From: Pseudomonas sp. Irchel 3E20
Lineage (GTDB): Bacteria > Pseudomonadota > Gammaproteobacteria > Pseudomonadales > Pseudomonadaceae
NCBI RefSeq assembly: GCF_900187645.1
Contig: NZ_FYEE01000005.1
Coordinates: forward strand, 186,001 to 250,000
Length of the DNA stretch: 64,000 bases
Direction of reading: 5' to 3'
Made by a program: the position numbers and the translations under genes. The notes beneath the pieces are model-generated. The model did no database searches and had not been told where the DNA came from. It saw only the letters and a program-made list of their open reading frames with translations. Below are positions 54,405 to 63,534 of this stretch, in pieces. The first letter of the stretch is position 1, and every line of letters starts with the position of its first letter.

Positions 54405-54998
54405 ATGGCCGAACGTAAGGCATCCGTCGAGCGCGACACTCTGGAAACCCAGATCAAAGCCTCGATCAACCTGGATGGCACTGGAAAGGCCCGATTCGAT
54501 ATCGGCGTTCCCTTTCTTGAGCACATGCTGGATCAAATCGCCCGTCATGGGCTGATCGACCTGGATATCGAAAGCAAGGGCGACCTGCATATCGACGACC
54601 ACCACACGGTGGAAGACGTCGGCATCACCCTGGGCCAGGCGTTCAGCAAGGCCATTGGCGACAAGAAAGGCATCCGCCGCTACGGCCATGCCTACGTGCC
54701 GCTGGACGAAGCGCTGTCGCGCGTGGTGATCGACTTCTCTGGCCGCCCCGGCCTGCAAATGCACGTGCCCTACACCCGCGCCACCGTGGGCGGCTTTGAT
54801 GTGGACCTGTTCCAGGAGTTCTTCCAGGGCTTCGTCAACCACGCCAACGTCACCCTGCACATCGACAACCTGCGGGGCAGCAACACCCACCACCAGATCG
54901 AAACCGTGTTCAAGGCCTTCGGCCGTGCGCTGCGCATGGCTGTGGAGCTCGATGACCGTATGGCCGGGCAAATGCCATCGACCAAAGGCGTTCTGTAA
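54405..54998 (+). CDS. hisB: Imidazoleglycerol-phosphate dehydratase
   Basis: Sixth step of histidine synthesis: dehydration of imidazoleglycerol phosphate to imidazoleacetol phosphate. A 197-residue single-function HisB with the two metal motifs [14 protein letters not shown] near 65 and [19 protein letters not shown] near 165. GGAG ribosome site. First gene of hisB-hisH-DUF2164-hisA-hisF; its TAA overlaps the hisH ATG. Confidence 0.97.
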   Translation: MAERKASVERDTLETQIKASINLDGTGKARFDIGVPFLEHMLDQIARHGLIDLDIESKGDLHIDDHHTVEDVGITLGQAFSKAIGDKKGIRRYGHAYVPLDEALSRVVIDFSGRPGLQMHVPYTRATVGGFDVDLFQEFFQGFVNHANVTLHIDNLRGSNTHHQIETVFKAFGRALRMAVELDDRMAGQMPSTKGVL

Positions 54999-55636
54999 TG
55001 CAGACCGTCGCCGTCATCGACTACGGCATGGGCAACCTGCATTCGGTGGCCAAGGCCCTGGAGCACGTGGGCGCGGGCAAGGTGCTGATTACCAGTGACG
55101 CCAACGTGATCCGCGAAGCCGATCGCGTGGTGTTCCCCGGTGTCGGCGCGATCCGCGACTGCATGGCCGAGATTCGTCGCCTGGGCTTCGATGCCCTGGT
55201 GCGCGAAGTCAGCCAGGATCGCCCGTTCTTGGGCATTTGCGTGGGCATGCAGGCGTTGCTCGACCACAGCGAAGAAAACGCCGGGGTGGATTGCATCGGC
55301 TTGTTCCCCGGCAACGTGAAGTTCTTCGGCAAGGGCCTGCACGAAGACGGCGAACACCTGAAAGTGCCGCATATGGGCTGGAACGAAGTGCGCCAGTCGG
55401 TGCCGCACCCGCTGTGGCACGACATCCCGGACCTGGCGCGTTTTTACTTCGTGCACAGCTACTACATCGCCGCCGCCAATGCGCAGCAGGTGGTGGGAAG
55501 CGGCCATTACGGCGTCGACTTCGCCGCGGCCCTGGCCGATGGCTCGCGGTTCGCGGTGCAGTTCCACCCGGAGAAGAGCCACACCCATGGCCTGCAATTG
55601 CTGCAGAACTTCGCCACTTGGGACGGGCGCTGGTAA
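54998..55636 (+). CDS. hisH: Imidazole glycerol phosphate synthase glutaminase subunit
   Basis: Class I glutaminase, 212 residues, supplying ammonia to HisF. It has [15 protein letters not shown], the nucleophile Cys in [13 protein letters not shown] near 82, and the His-Glu pair in [15 protein letters not shown] near 193. TAATG overlaps join it to hisB and to the DUF2164 gene. Confidence 0.97.
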   Translation: MQTVAVIDYGMGNLHSVAKALEHVGAGKVLITSDANVIREADRVVFPGVGAIRDCMAEIRRLGFDALVREVSQDRPFLGICVGMQALLDHSEENAGVDCIGLFPGNVKFFGKGLHEDGEHLKVPHMGWNEVRQSVPHPLWHDIPDLARFYFVHSYYIAAANAQQVVGSGHYGVDFAAALADGSRFAVQFHPEKSHTHGLQLLQNFATWDGRW

Positions 55637-55893
55637 TGGCCGCGAAAAAAAAGCCGCCGATCCTGACCCTCACCGCCGAGCAGGAAAGCGAGGCCAACCA
55701 CAAGATCAAGCGCTTCATGCAGGATCGCTTCGAGTTCGACCTGGGCTCGTTCGAGGCCGCGGAAATCCTTGAGCTGTTCACCCGCGAAATCGCCCCGCAC
55801 TACTACAACCGGGCGATTTTCGACGTGCAAGCGCACCTCAAAGAGCGCTTTGAAAGCATCGAAAGCGACTTATGGGCGCTTGAGAAAAACTAG
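55636..55893 (+). CDS. DUF2164 family protein
   Basis: An 85-residue protein inside the his operon. A basic N-terminus ([13 protein letters not shown]) is followed by helices [20 protein letters not shown] and [20 protein letters not shown]. It matches the DUF2164 family, found at this place between hisH and hisA in Pseudomonas. ATG overlaps the hisH stop (TAATG). Function unknown; its coupling suggests a link to HisHF or to the operon. Confidence 0.88.
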   Translation: MAAKKKPPILTLTAEQESEANHKIKRFMQDRFEFDLGSFEAAEILELFTREIAPHYYNRAIFDVQAHLKERFESIESDLWALEKN

Positions 55894-55918
55894 AGCAGCG
55901 GCAAGCTTCGCGCTTCAC

Positions 55919-55952
55919 GCTGCAAGAATTGATACGCATGCCTGCTTGCAGC
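55919..55952. repeat. Hairpin repeat between the DUF2164 gene and hisA
   Basis: GCTGCAAG (55919-55926) / CTTGCAGC (55945-55952), set in a run of AGC, CTTGCAG and GCGGCAAG words (55895-55976). The same words make up the larger repeat between hisA and hisF, so both are copies of one repeat family. Confidence 0.6.
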
Positions 55953-55994
55953 TTAAAGCTTGCAGCTCGCAGCTCTTTTGACGAAGGAAAAAGC

Positions 55995-56738
55995 ATGCTC
56001 ATTATTCCCGCTATCGATCTCAAGGACGGCGCTTGCGTGCGTCTGCGCCAGGGCCGCATGGAAGATTCCACGGTGTTTTCCGACGACCCGGTGAGCATGG
56101 CTGCCAAATGGGTGGACGGCGGTTGCCGGCGCCTGCACCTGGTGGACCTCAACGGCGCCTTTGAAGGCCAACCGGTCAACGGTGAAGTGGTTACCGCCAT
56201 CGCCAAGCGCTACCCGAACCTGCCGATCCAGATCGGCGGCGGTATTCGCTCCTTGGACACCATCGAACACTACGTCAAGGCCGGTGTGAGCTACGTCATC
56301 ATCGGCACCAAAGCCGTCAAGGACCCGGCCTTCGTGGCCGAGGCCTGCCGCGCCTTCCCGGGCAAGATCATCGTTGGCCTGGACGCCAAGGACGGTTTCG
56401 TCGCCACCGACGGCTGGGCCGAAATCAGCACCGTGCAGGTGATCGACCTGGCCAAGCAGTTTGAAAGCGACGGCGTGTCGGCCATCGTTTATACCGACAT
56501 CGCCAAAGACGGCATGATGCAGGGCTGCAACGTCTCCTACACCGCGGCCCTGGCCGTCGCGACACGGATCCCGGTGATCGCCTCCGGCGGCATCCACAAC
56601 CTGGGCGACATCCAGGCCCTGCTGGACGCCAAGGCCCCTGGCATCATCGGCGCCATCACTGGCCGTGCGATCTACGAAGGCACGCTGGACGTGGCCGAGG
56701 CGCAAGCGCTCTGCGATGCGGCAAGCAGCACGTTTTAA
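55995..56738 (+). CDS. hisA: Phosphoribosylformimino-AICAR-phosphate isomerase
   Basis: Fourth step of histidine synthesis: Amadori isomerisation of ProFAR to PRFAR. A 247-residue TIM barrel with the half-barrel repeats: [20 protein letters not shown] (catalytic Asp8), [20 protein letters not shown] and [15 protein letters not shown] (second catalytic Asp), then [12 protein letters not shown]. Start 55995 has GAAGGAAAAA upstream. Confidence 0.97.
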   Translation: MLIIPAIDLKDGACVRLRQGRMEDSTVFSDDPVSMAAKWVDGGCRRLHLVDLNGAFEGQPVNGEVVTAIAKRYPNLPIQIGGGIRSLDTIEHYVKAGVSYVIIGTKAVKDPAFVAEACRAFPGKIIVGLDAKDGFVATDGWAEISTVQVIDLAKQFESDGVSAIVYTDIAKDGMMQGCNVSYTAALAVATRIPVIASGGIHNLGDIQALLDAKAPGIIGAITGRAIYEGTLDVAEAQALCDAASSTF

Positions 56739-56809
56739 GCGGCAAGTTTCCAGCTACAAGCGGCAAGCAAAAGCCAACCGCTTCTACTTGCCGCTTGTAG
56801 CTGGCCGCT
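56738..56809. repeat. 18-bp perfect inverted repeat between hisA and hisF
   Basis: CCAGCTACAAGCGGCAAG (56750-56767) and CTTGCCGCTTGTAGCTGG (56787-56804), with outer AGCGGC (56738-56743) / GCCGCT (56804-56809). A 19-base loop separates the arms. No T run follows. It fills almost the whole gap inside the his operon. Confidence 0.9.
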
Positions 56810-56836
56810 AATAACTCTTATCGGAGATGAGCCCCC

Positions 56837-57607
56837 ATGGCATTGGCCAAACGCATCATCCCTTGCCTGGACGTGGATAACGGCCGTGTGGTCAAGGGCG
56901 TCAAGTTCGAGAACATCCGCGACGCGGGCGACCCGGTGGAAATCGCCCGGCGCTACGACGAGCAGGGTGCGGACGAGATCACCTTCCTGGATATCACCGC
57001 CAGCGTCGATGGCCGCGACACCACGCTGCACACCGTCGAGCGCATGGCCAGCCAGGTGTTTATCCCGCTGACCGTGGGCGGCGGCGTGCGCACCGTGCAA
57101 GACATCCGCAACCTGCTCAATGCCGGGGCGGACAAGGTGTCCATCAACACCGCGGCGGTGTTCAACCCCGAGTTCGTCGGCGAGGCCGCGCAGCATTTCG
57201 GCTCGCAGTGCATCGTGGTCGCCATTGACGCCAAGAAGGTTTCGCTGCCGGGCCAAACCCCGCGCTGGGAAATCTTCACCCACGGCGGGCGCAAACCCAC
57301 CGGCCTGGACGCGGTGGAGTGGGCGGTGAAGATGGAAGGCCTGGGCGCCGGCGAAATATTGCTGACCAGCATGGACCAGGACGGCATGAAAAACGGCTTC
57401 GACCTGGGCGTGACCCGCGCCATCAGCGATGCCCTGGGCATCCCAGTGATCGCCTCTGGCGGTGTCGGCAACCTCCAGCACCTGGCCGACGGCATCCTCG
57501 AAGGCCACGCCAGCGCGGTGTTGGCGGCGAGTATTTTCCACTTTGGCGAATACACCGTCCCCGAAGCCAAGGCCTACATGGCGGCCCGCGGGATTACCGT
57601 GCGCTAG
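56837..57607 (+). CDS. hisF: Imidazole glycerol phosphate synthase cyclase subunit
   Basis: Forms imidazole glycerol phosphate and AICAR with HisH ammonia. A 256-residue TIM barrel with [20 protein letters not shown] (catalytic Asp11), [39 protein letters not shown], and [17 protein letters not shown] (second Asp near 176). The preceding 18-bp hairpin may affect its expression level. Confidence 0.97.
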   Translation: MALAKRIIPCLDVDNGRVVKGVKFENIRDAGDPVEIARRYDEQGADEITFLDITASVDGRDTTLHTVERMASQVFIPLTVGGGVRTVQDIRNLLNAGADKVSINTAAVFNPEFVGEAAQHFGSQCIVVAIDAKKVSLPGQTPRWEIFTHGGRKPTGLDAVEWAVKMEGLGAGEILLTSMDQDGMKNGFDLGVTRAISDALGIPVIASGGVGNLQHLADGILEGHASAVLAASIFHFGEYTVPEAKAYMAARGITVR

Positions 57608-57678
57608 CACCACTGGCTACTGGACAGCATGGCGGGCTCACGGCACTCTGGGCCACGCCATGGATTTGGGTAACCGTC

Positions 57679-58434
57679 ATGCTCAAACGCTTTCTTCCTG
57701 TATTGGCCAGCGCCGCGTTGCTCCTCGCCGGCCCGGCGTGGGCGGCTGAGCCTCACCGCCCCAGCGTGGTGCTGCTGACGGAAAACTTTCCGCCCTACAA
57801 CATGGCAAAAAACGGTAAGAACTTCGCCCAGGACGAGAATATCGACGGCATCGCCGTGGATATCGTGCGGGAAATGTTCAAACGTGCTGGCATTAACTAC
57901 AGCCTGACCCTGCGCTTCCCGTGGGAACGTATCTACAAACTGGCCCTGGAAAAACCCGGCTACGGCGTGTTCGTCATGGCGCGACTGCCCGACCGCGAAG
58001 CGTTGTTCAAATGGGTCGGCCCCATCGGCCCGGACGACTGGATCATGCTCGCCCGCGCCGATAGCAAAATCACCCTGCAAACCCTGGAGCAGGCGCGCAA
58101 ATACAAGATCGGCGCCTACAAGGGCGATGCCATTGCCGAGACGCTGACCAAGCAGGGCCTGGCGCCCATCGTGGCGCTACGGGACCAGGACAATGCGCGC
58201 AAACTGGTCAGCGGCCAGATCGACCTGTGGGCCACCGGCGACCCGGCCGGCCGTTACCTTGCCCGGCAGGAGGGGGTCACCGGTCTCAAAACGGTGCTGC
58301 GTTTCCACAGCGCCGAGTTGTACCTGGCGTTGAACAAGGATGTGCCGGACGAGATCGTCAGCAAACTACAACTCGCCCTCGATCAACTGCGCAAAGAAGG
58401 CGAGGTGGAGCGGATCATGGCGCGCTATCTCTGA
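57679..58434 (+). CDS. Periplasmic substrate-binding protein (SBP_bac_3 type)
   Basis: A 251-residue exported protein. Signal peptide MLKRFLPVLASAALLLAGPA with cleavage after WAA near 23. The mature part has LTENFPPYNMAKNGKNF, DGIAVDIVREMFKRAGINY, MARLPDREALFKWVGPIGPD and KIGAYKGDAIAETL, as in family-3 binding proteins without a partner ABC gene. Such orphan proteins often bind amino acids or act in signalling. It follows hisF by 71 bases. Its last 10 bases overlap the convergent Vps62-like gene. Confidence 0.87.
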   Translation: MLKRFLPVLASAALLLAGPAWAAEPHRPSVVLLTENFPPYNMAKNGKNFAQDENIDGIAVDIVREMFKRAGINYSLTLRFPWERIYKLALEKPGYGVFVMARLPDREALFKWVGPIGPDDWIMLARADSKITLQTLEQARKYKIGAYKGDAIAETLTKQGLAPIVALRDQDNARKLVSGQIDLWATGDPAGRYLARQEGVTGLKTVLRFHSAELYLALNKDVPDEIVSKLQLALDQLRKEGEVERIMARYL

Positions 58435-59678
58435 TCGGCCCTGCTGGCACTTGAGTTGAGTTTTATGCCCACCTTGCAGGCGTTGCCCTGTGGATATTCG
58501 GTCCAGTAACTGGCCTGGTCATCCTTGTACAACAAGGTTTCCCCTATTTGGCTCCCGTCCTTGCGAAGCAACCTGTAACGGCTCTCGACCAAGTAAAAGG
58601 CCAGGGCCGTATTGGGCGCAATATCACTCCAGATGTTCAGGGTTTTTGCTTCTGACCAGCCTTGGGGTGTGGTTATTGCACTCAACTTTGCCGATGCCTT
58701 GAAGTGCGTTGCGACTGCCCACGGCGCCCTGATGTCAATTGAGGTTGTTGCGCTAAAGGTATTGGCGGCGGCGCTGTTGATGCCCGTCGTCGTAGACCAG
58801 TTATAGCGTTGGGGCGATTCAGCAGTGTTATGCCCGTGGCCGATCAGGATGTAGCGGTCGGTTCTTTCCACTTTATAAGTTGGCGATTGCGATACTTGTT
58901 CAAAGGCACTCAGTTGCGGGTCTTTTATCGTGAACCAGGGAAGTTCAGTGAAGCCCGTGCGTGTATTGCTGTCGAGACTTGAAGGTTCGGCATGGCTTGT
59001 AAGCTGCGGAGCATCGGCGGGTATGGTTGCCGTCACGGGCATACTGACTCGCAAGGCGTAAGCCGTGGCCATGGTGTTTGGTTTGGTATAGGCGCCAATA
59101 CCCGCGAACGTGTTCGCGCAGAAGTAGACTTCGCCTGCCAACGCCGCTGGAGGGGTGATGTCCCAGGCACTGAAGTCCTTATCTGCCTGGGAGCCACGGT
59201 TGCTCCAGATGAGGTCGCCGATGGATGACTCAATAACCAGGTCTTCGCGCAGGCAGCGCACGGCATCCGTACGGGGCTGCTCCAGCCCATTGCCCACCAC
59301 CAGGCCCATCGCGACGTAACCGGGTGGCGGTATCGGGCGCCATAGGGACGTGTTCCAACTGCCTTTATGGTTTTGCGTATTGAATCCTTCGCTGTCCCAT
59401 ACCTGCTCATACGAGAGCGGTTCACGTAGCGCGGTGCCTTGAGCACCCTCTATGTCACGCACGATGGGGACCATGTGTTTGTAATTGATGTCATCGAAGT
59501 GTGGGTAAATACAGTCTCCGACGGGATGATAGCCGAACAGTTGCTGAGAAATTCTAGGGCGCCAGAAAGTGGCTTTCTGGCTGCCGATTGTTCCTGCCAT
59601 CGGGTGCCGGTTATTCCATAGGTAAATAAAGTGCTCGGTAAATCCTATTTGCAGATCTTTATATCTAAAGGGGTCCAT
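58425..59678 (-). CDS. Vps62-related protein
   Basis: A 417-residue protein of the Vps62 (DUF946) type, a family first seen in fungi and plants and scattered in bacteria. Family-like pieces are IPPPGYVAMGLVVGNGLEQP and DLIWSNRGSQADKDFSAWDI around 118-185. There is no signal peptide or membrane segment. The C-terminal half (about 260-417) has no recognised domain. AGGAG precedes ATG 59678. It is 42 bases downstream of the protease-like gene on the same strand, so the two are probably one unit. Function unknown; a role in toxin or envelope biology would be inference. Confidence 0.72.
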   Translation of the reverse strand: MDPFRYKDLQIGFTEHFIYLWNNRHPMAGTIGSQKATFWRPRISQQLFGYHPVGDCIYPHFDDINYKHMVPIVRDIEGAQGTALREPLSYEQVWDSEGFNTQNHKGSWNTSLWRPIPPPGYVAMGLVVGNGLEQPRTDAVRCLREDLVIESSIGDLIWSNRGSQADKDFSAWDITPPAALAGEVYFCANTFAGIGAYTKPNTMATAYALRVSMPVTATIPADAPQLTSHAEPSSLDSNTRTGFTELPWFTIKDPQLSAFEQVSQSPTYKVERTDRYILIGHGHNTAESPQRYNWSTTTGINSAAANTFSATTSIDIRAPWAVATHFKASAKLSAITTPQGWSEAKTLNIWSDIAPNTALAFYLVESRYRLLRKDGSQIGETLLYKDDQASYWTEYPQGNACKVGIKLNSSASRADQR

Positions 59679-59720
59679 GGGTTTCGACTCCTGTCATTGC
59701 CTTGGATGAGATGTGGCCGG

Positions 59721-61313
59721 TTAGCGCGGCTTGAGAATATCCACACGTAACGTCGAAGGCTGGTCGGCCTGGTCGTAGGCATAGGTGCAGATTTTGATCG
59801 GGTGGGTGTTGGTGCTGACTATCTGGATGAAGTCATCATCGGCGGGAGTGATGGCTTGGTCTTCCAACGGGTGGTGATAAATATCTTCACCCTCATCGTC
59901 GTCTTCCGGCTCTGGTCGCGGCAGGGGGATGGCCAGGTAGCCTACAGGGCGTAGGCAGTCAGTGCTGTGGGCTGGGCCCATTTTGTAGGTGTAGCGGCTC
60001 ATGAAGGGCGGGGCCATTTTCCATTTCACGGTGTAAGCCTGCAGCCCTTCCTTATCGAGGCTGATGCTCACGTCCGGGGTGCGCGCCGGGCCCGGTTCAG
60101 CCAGTTCCACTGCCAGGGTCAGGGCATTTTTCATCATGCCGGGGGTGACGGGCTGCTCGGCCGATTCGACGCCGACCACGCACAGCATGTGCATGCCAGT
60201 CTGCGGGCCGATGGGGTCGTTGATGTAGGCGTTTTCGGCGGCTACGGGGGCGCTGTAGAGGGCCGGGTTTTCGCAGTCGATGGCGCGGCGCGTGGTTTTG
60301 TAGCGGTAGAACGGGGTGTTGATGGTGAACCTCAGGTCCCAGGTGGGGATGATGCTTTTGGAGCCTTTGTTGGCCGTGACGTAGTACTGCTTGATCGGCT
60401 GCGGGTTCTTGAAGCCGATGACGGTGGTGGGGTAGAGGTCGCAGGTGTCGATATTGCTGTGCAGCACACCTTCGACAAAACAACTGCGCAGGAAGGTGAC
60501 CGGGCTGCCGTAGTTGCTGTCGGCGTGGCGAGTGGCGATACCGTTCTTGACCTCGCAGGGGGCGTCGCGTTGGCATTTCTTATCGGCATTGGAACCGCGG
60601 GTGCTGGTGCCGAGGATGCCGAAGATCTCGTTGGACTGGCGATTGAGCAGGGGCCCACCGAAGCTGCCCGGGGCAATGCCTTGGCATTGGTTTTTCATCG
60701 TTACGCGCCAGACGTAGGGTTGCTCGACGATTTCCGCCGAGGCCTGCTGGGTGCAGGCGGATAGGCGCAGGGTGTCCCAGGCCGGGGCGCTCAGGGCCAG
60801 GATGTCGCTGCCGTCTGCGGGTGCCTCTTCAGCCAGTTTCAGCGGGGTGATGCCGTTGTCGATCAGCGTGGCCAGGGCGCTGTCGAGTTCGATGATCGCC
60901 AGGTCCACGCCCTGGCTGCTGCTCCACTTCAGGGTTTTGAGGGGATAGGTCTTGAGGGTGGCAAGGGTGTCGTCGAAGTAGTTGAACGAGATGCTGCCCT
61001 TGAGCGGCATGTCCTTGTGCACGAACTCGTTGGTGCGGTGGATGCAATGGCTGCTGGTGATGATATAGGCCGGGCCCGTGGCGTTGCCTTCGCCGTTACG
61101 GGTGTCGAGCAGGCTGGCGGTGCACAGGGTGTTGGTTTCGTTGCGCACGCGGCCTACGCCGGACCAGTGGCGGTTTTGGCCGCGGTCGTTGGTCAGTAGC
61201 CGGGAAGGGGTGAGGTTGGCCAGGTTGGCGCCAAAATCGCTGGGTGAGGCCAGCACGGGGACGCATAGAACGCCTGCGAGCAAGGCGCCGAAAAGTGAAG
61301 AGGGTGTGTTCAT
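59721..61313 (-). CDS. Secreted trypsin-fold protein with altered catalytic serine
   Basis: A 530-residue exported protein. Signal peptide MNTPSSLFGALLAGVLCVPV with cleavage after LAS near 23. The trypsin-like domain (about 45-260) keeps His in YIITSSHCIH near 90 and Asp in VDLAIIEL near 138. At the nucleophile site the sequence is APGSFGGPLL near 210-219: the residue before Gly-Gly-Pro is Phe, not Ser, with a Ser one place earlier. Residues about 290-530 form a second, beta-rich part with an acidic run PEPEDDDEGED. AAGGAG ribosome site. Pairs with the Vps62-related gene. It may be an inactive, binding-only protease homologue. Confidence 0.8.
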   Translation of the reverse strand: MNTPSSLFGALLAGVLCVPVLASPSDFGANLANLTPSRLLTNDRGQNRHWSGVGRVRNETNTLCTASLLDTRNGEGNATGPAYIITSSHCIHRTNEFVHKDMPLKGSISFNYFDDTLATLKTYPLKTLKWSSSQGVDLAIIELDSALATLIDNGITPLKLAEEAPADGSDILALSAPAWDTLRLSACTQQASAEIVEQPYVWRVTMKNQCQGIAPGSFGGPLLNRQSNEIFGILGTSTRGSNADKKCQRDAPCEVKNGIATRHADSNYGSPVTFLRSCFVEGVLHSNIDTCDLYPTTVIGFKNPQPIKQYYVTANKGSKSIIPTWDLRFTINTPFYRYKTTRRAIDCENPALYSAPVAAENAYINDPIGPQTGMHMLCVVGVESAEQPVTPGMMKNALTLAVELAEPGPARTPDVSISLDKEGLQAYTVKWKMAPPFMSRYTYKMGPAHSTDCLRPVGYLAIPLPRPEPEDDDEGEDIYHHPLEDQAITPADDDFIQIVSTNTHPIKICTYAYDQADQPSTLRVDILKPR

Positions 61314-61415
61314 GTCGCTCCTTATGGGTCAGTGGCACCCCGCCGATTGCGGGGTGGTGCACTACCTAATCAGGAACTGCGGTGCGAAAAGCGGTAGCTA
61401 TCTATGGGGCCGGCG

Positions 61416-62198
61416 CTAGCGGTAGGTGCCGTCGTTGCCGTGGGCAGCGCTTGCACGGTTGCTGCGCACGCCGATCATTTGGCGGATGTCGATCCATTCG
61501 ATACCGCGGGCCTTGAGGCGCGGCAATTCGCGCTGTAAAACCGCCAGGGTCTGCGGGTAAGGGTGGCCGATGATGACCGCCGAACCGTGCTTTTGCGCCA
61601 GGACAATGGCGCTTTCAAGCTGCGCGGCGATGGCCGCTTCGGTGCGCTCGTCATCCAGGAACACATCCCGCGAGACGCTGGCCAGGCCGATCTTCTGCGC
61701 CTCGGCGGCGGCCACGGTGCTGGCGCTGGTGCGGCTATCGACGAAAAATTTGTGGCGCTGTTGCAGGTCGGCCATCAACCAGGCCATGGCCGGCCGTTGG
61801 GCTGTCATGCGGCTGCCCATGTGGTTGTTGATGCCGCTGGTGTAGGGCACGGCCTTGAATGCGGCGTCGAGGCGTTTTTTCAGCTCCTCGATGGGCAGTT
61901 CGGGGTGCCAGGCGAACGGCCCGGTGGCCGGGTCCATGGGCATGTGCAGGATGACGATTTTGCCGGCGCGATAGGCTTCGCGGGCGAATTCGGCGGCGTG
62001 GGGCGTGTCGGGCATGATCGCCGTGGTGACCGGCCCGGGCAGGGCCAGCACACGCCGATCCCGGGGCAGGTTCTGCCCCAGGTCGTCGATGATAAGGCTC
62101 AGGTAGGCCTTGTGGGGCTTGGCTGGGCTGTCGCTCGGCGCCGCCTGGGCGGCGCCGGCCACACAGCCCAGCAGGGCGAGGATCAACCGCAGGCGCAT
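61416..62198 (-). CDS. Divergent polysaccharide deacetylase, YibQ family
   Basis: A 260-residue exported protein with signal peptide (about 1-19, ending AQAAPS). NodB-like fold: YLSLIIDDLGQNLPRDRRVL near 33-52, TAIMPDTPHAAEFAREAY, KIVILHMPMDPATGPFAW and INNHMGSRMTAQRPAM. It keeps the Asp and His pattern of the divergent group, whose activity is not established. It starts one base after the ctpA stop. The order envC-ctpA-yibQ is conserved in Pseudomonas and points to cell-wall work. Confidence 0.9.
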   Translation of the reverse strand: MRLRLILALLGCVAGAAQAAPSDSPAKPHKAYLSLIIDDLGQNLPRDRRVLALPGPVTTAIMPDTPHAAEFAREAYRAGKIVILHMPMDPATGPFAWHPELPIEELKKRLDAAFKAVPYTSGINNHMGSRMTAQRPAMAWLMADLQQRHKFFVDSRTSASTVAAAEAQKIGLASVSRDVFLDDERTEAAIAAQLESAIVLAQKHGSAVIIGHPYPQTLAVLQRELPRLKARGIEWIDIRQMIGVRSNRASAAHGNDGTYR

Positions 62199-62199
62199 C

Positions 62200-63507
62200 T
62201 CAGTTGCCGCGGGTGATGCTCAGGCCCTTGAGCAGGCTCAGGGCCTGGGCCAATTGGTAGTCGTCGTCCTGGGGCATGGGCTTGGCCTTGGCGCCGGAAC
62301 CGCTGGGCTTGTCCGCCCCGCCGTTGCCGTTGCCCAGGTGGCCTTGCAGGTCGGCTTCCTTGAAGTATTCGCCGTCCTGCTCGTTGGTGATCTTGGCCTT
62401 GCGCACTTCGATGTCGGGCACGATGCCCTGGGCCTGGATCGAGCGGCCGTTGGGGGTGAAATACAACGCAGTGGTGATCTTCAAGGCGCGGTCGTTGTTC
62501 AGCGGCAGCACGGTTTGCACCGAACCCTTGCCGAAACTGGTGGTGCCCATGACCACCGCGCGTTTCTGGTCCTGCAAGGCGCCGGCGACAATCTCCGAGG
62601 CCGAGGCGCTGCCGCCGTTGATGAGCACCACCATCGGCACAGCTTCGCTTTCGTCCTTGCCGGTTGCGGAGAAGCGCAACTCGGAGTTGGCGATGCGGCC
62701 CTTGGTGTAGACGATCAGGCCCTTGGTGATGAAGTGATCGACCACCTCCACCGCCGATTGCAGCACGCCGCCGGGGTTGTTGCGCAGGTCCAGGATCACG
62801 CCGCTGAGCTTTTTGCCGTTGTCCTTGCGCAACTTGGCCAGGGCCTTGGACACCTCGTCGCCGGTCTTGACCTGGAACTGCGTGATGCGGATGTAGCCGT
62901 AGCCCGACTCCAGCAACTGCGCCTTGACGCTCTTGACCTGGATGGTGGCGCGGGTCAGCGTCACGTCGAACGGCGTGCCGCCGTCGCGCACCAGGGTCAG
63001 GGTGATTTTCTCGCCGATCTTGCCGCGCATCTTGTCGATGGCTTCGGTCATGCTCTGGCCACGGGTCGGTTGGCCGTTGATCTTGACGATAAAGTCGCCG
63101 GCCTGGATGCCGGCCTTGGACGCCGGGGTGTCGTCAATGGGCGAGACCACTTTGATAAAGCCGTCTTCGACGCCGACTTCAATGCCCAGGCCGCCGAATT
63201 CGCCGCTGGTGCTTTCCTGCAATTCGGCGAAGTCTTCGGGGCCCAGGTAGGCCGAGTGCGGGTCGAGGTTGCTGAGCATGCCCTTGATGGCGTTTTCCAG
63301 CAGGGTCTTGTCGTCTACCGGTTCGACGTAGGCGGCCTTGATGCGGTCCATGACCTCGGCAAAGGTGCGCAGCTCATCGAGTGGCAGCGGCGCCTTGGTG
63401 GTAGCGGCCGCTGGCAGTGGCGCCGTATCGGCGGCAAACGCCAACGGCGCCCCGATCACAATGGCGATCGTCAGGGCCAGCGAGGTGAGGCGGGACAAAT
63501 GCAGCAT
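62200..63507 (-). CDS. ctpA: Carboxy-terminal processing protease CtpA-like (S41)
   Basis: Periplasmic S41 serine protease of 435 residues. Signal peptide about 1-25 (ending LAFAA). PDZ domain with GLGIEVGVEDGFIKVVSPID and GIQAGDFIVKINGQPTRG near 95-165. Catalytic Ser in GGSASASEIVAGAL near 301 and Lys in TTSFGKGSVQT near 326. In P. aeruginosa CtpA, with its lipoprotein partner, degrades peptidoglycan hydrolases. Adjacent to the envC activator gene and yibQ. Confidence 0.94.
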   Translation of the reverse strand: MLHLSRLTSLALTIAIVIGAPLAFAADTAPLPAAATTKAPLPLDELRTFAEVMDRIKAAYVEPVDDKTLLENAIKGMLSNLDPHSAYLGPEDFAELQESTSGEFGGLGIEVGVEDGFIKVVSPIDDTPASKAGIQAGDFIVKINGQPTRGQSMTEAIDKMRGKIGEKITLTLVRDGGTPFDVTLTRATIQVKSVKAQLLESGYGYIRITQFQVKTGDEVSKALAKLRKDNGKKLSGVILDLRNNPGGVLQSAVEVVDHFITKGLIVYTKGRIANSELRFSATGKDESEAVPMVVLINGGSASASEIVAGALQDQKRAVVMGTTSFGKGSVQTVLPLNNDRALKITTALYFTPNGRSIQAQGIVPDIEVRKAKITNEQDGEYFKEADLQGHLGNGNGGADKPSGSGAKAKPMPQDDDYQLAQALSLLKGLSITRGN

Positions 63508-63534
63508 GTCGAACTCCTGAGTAAGGCAGCGCGC

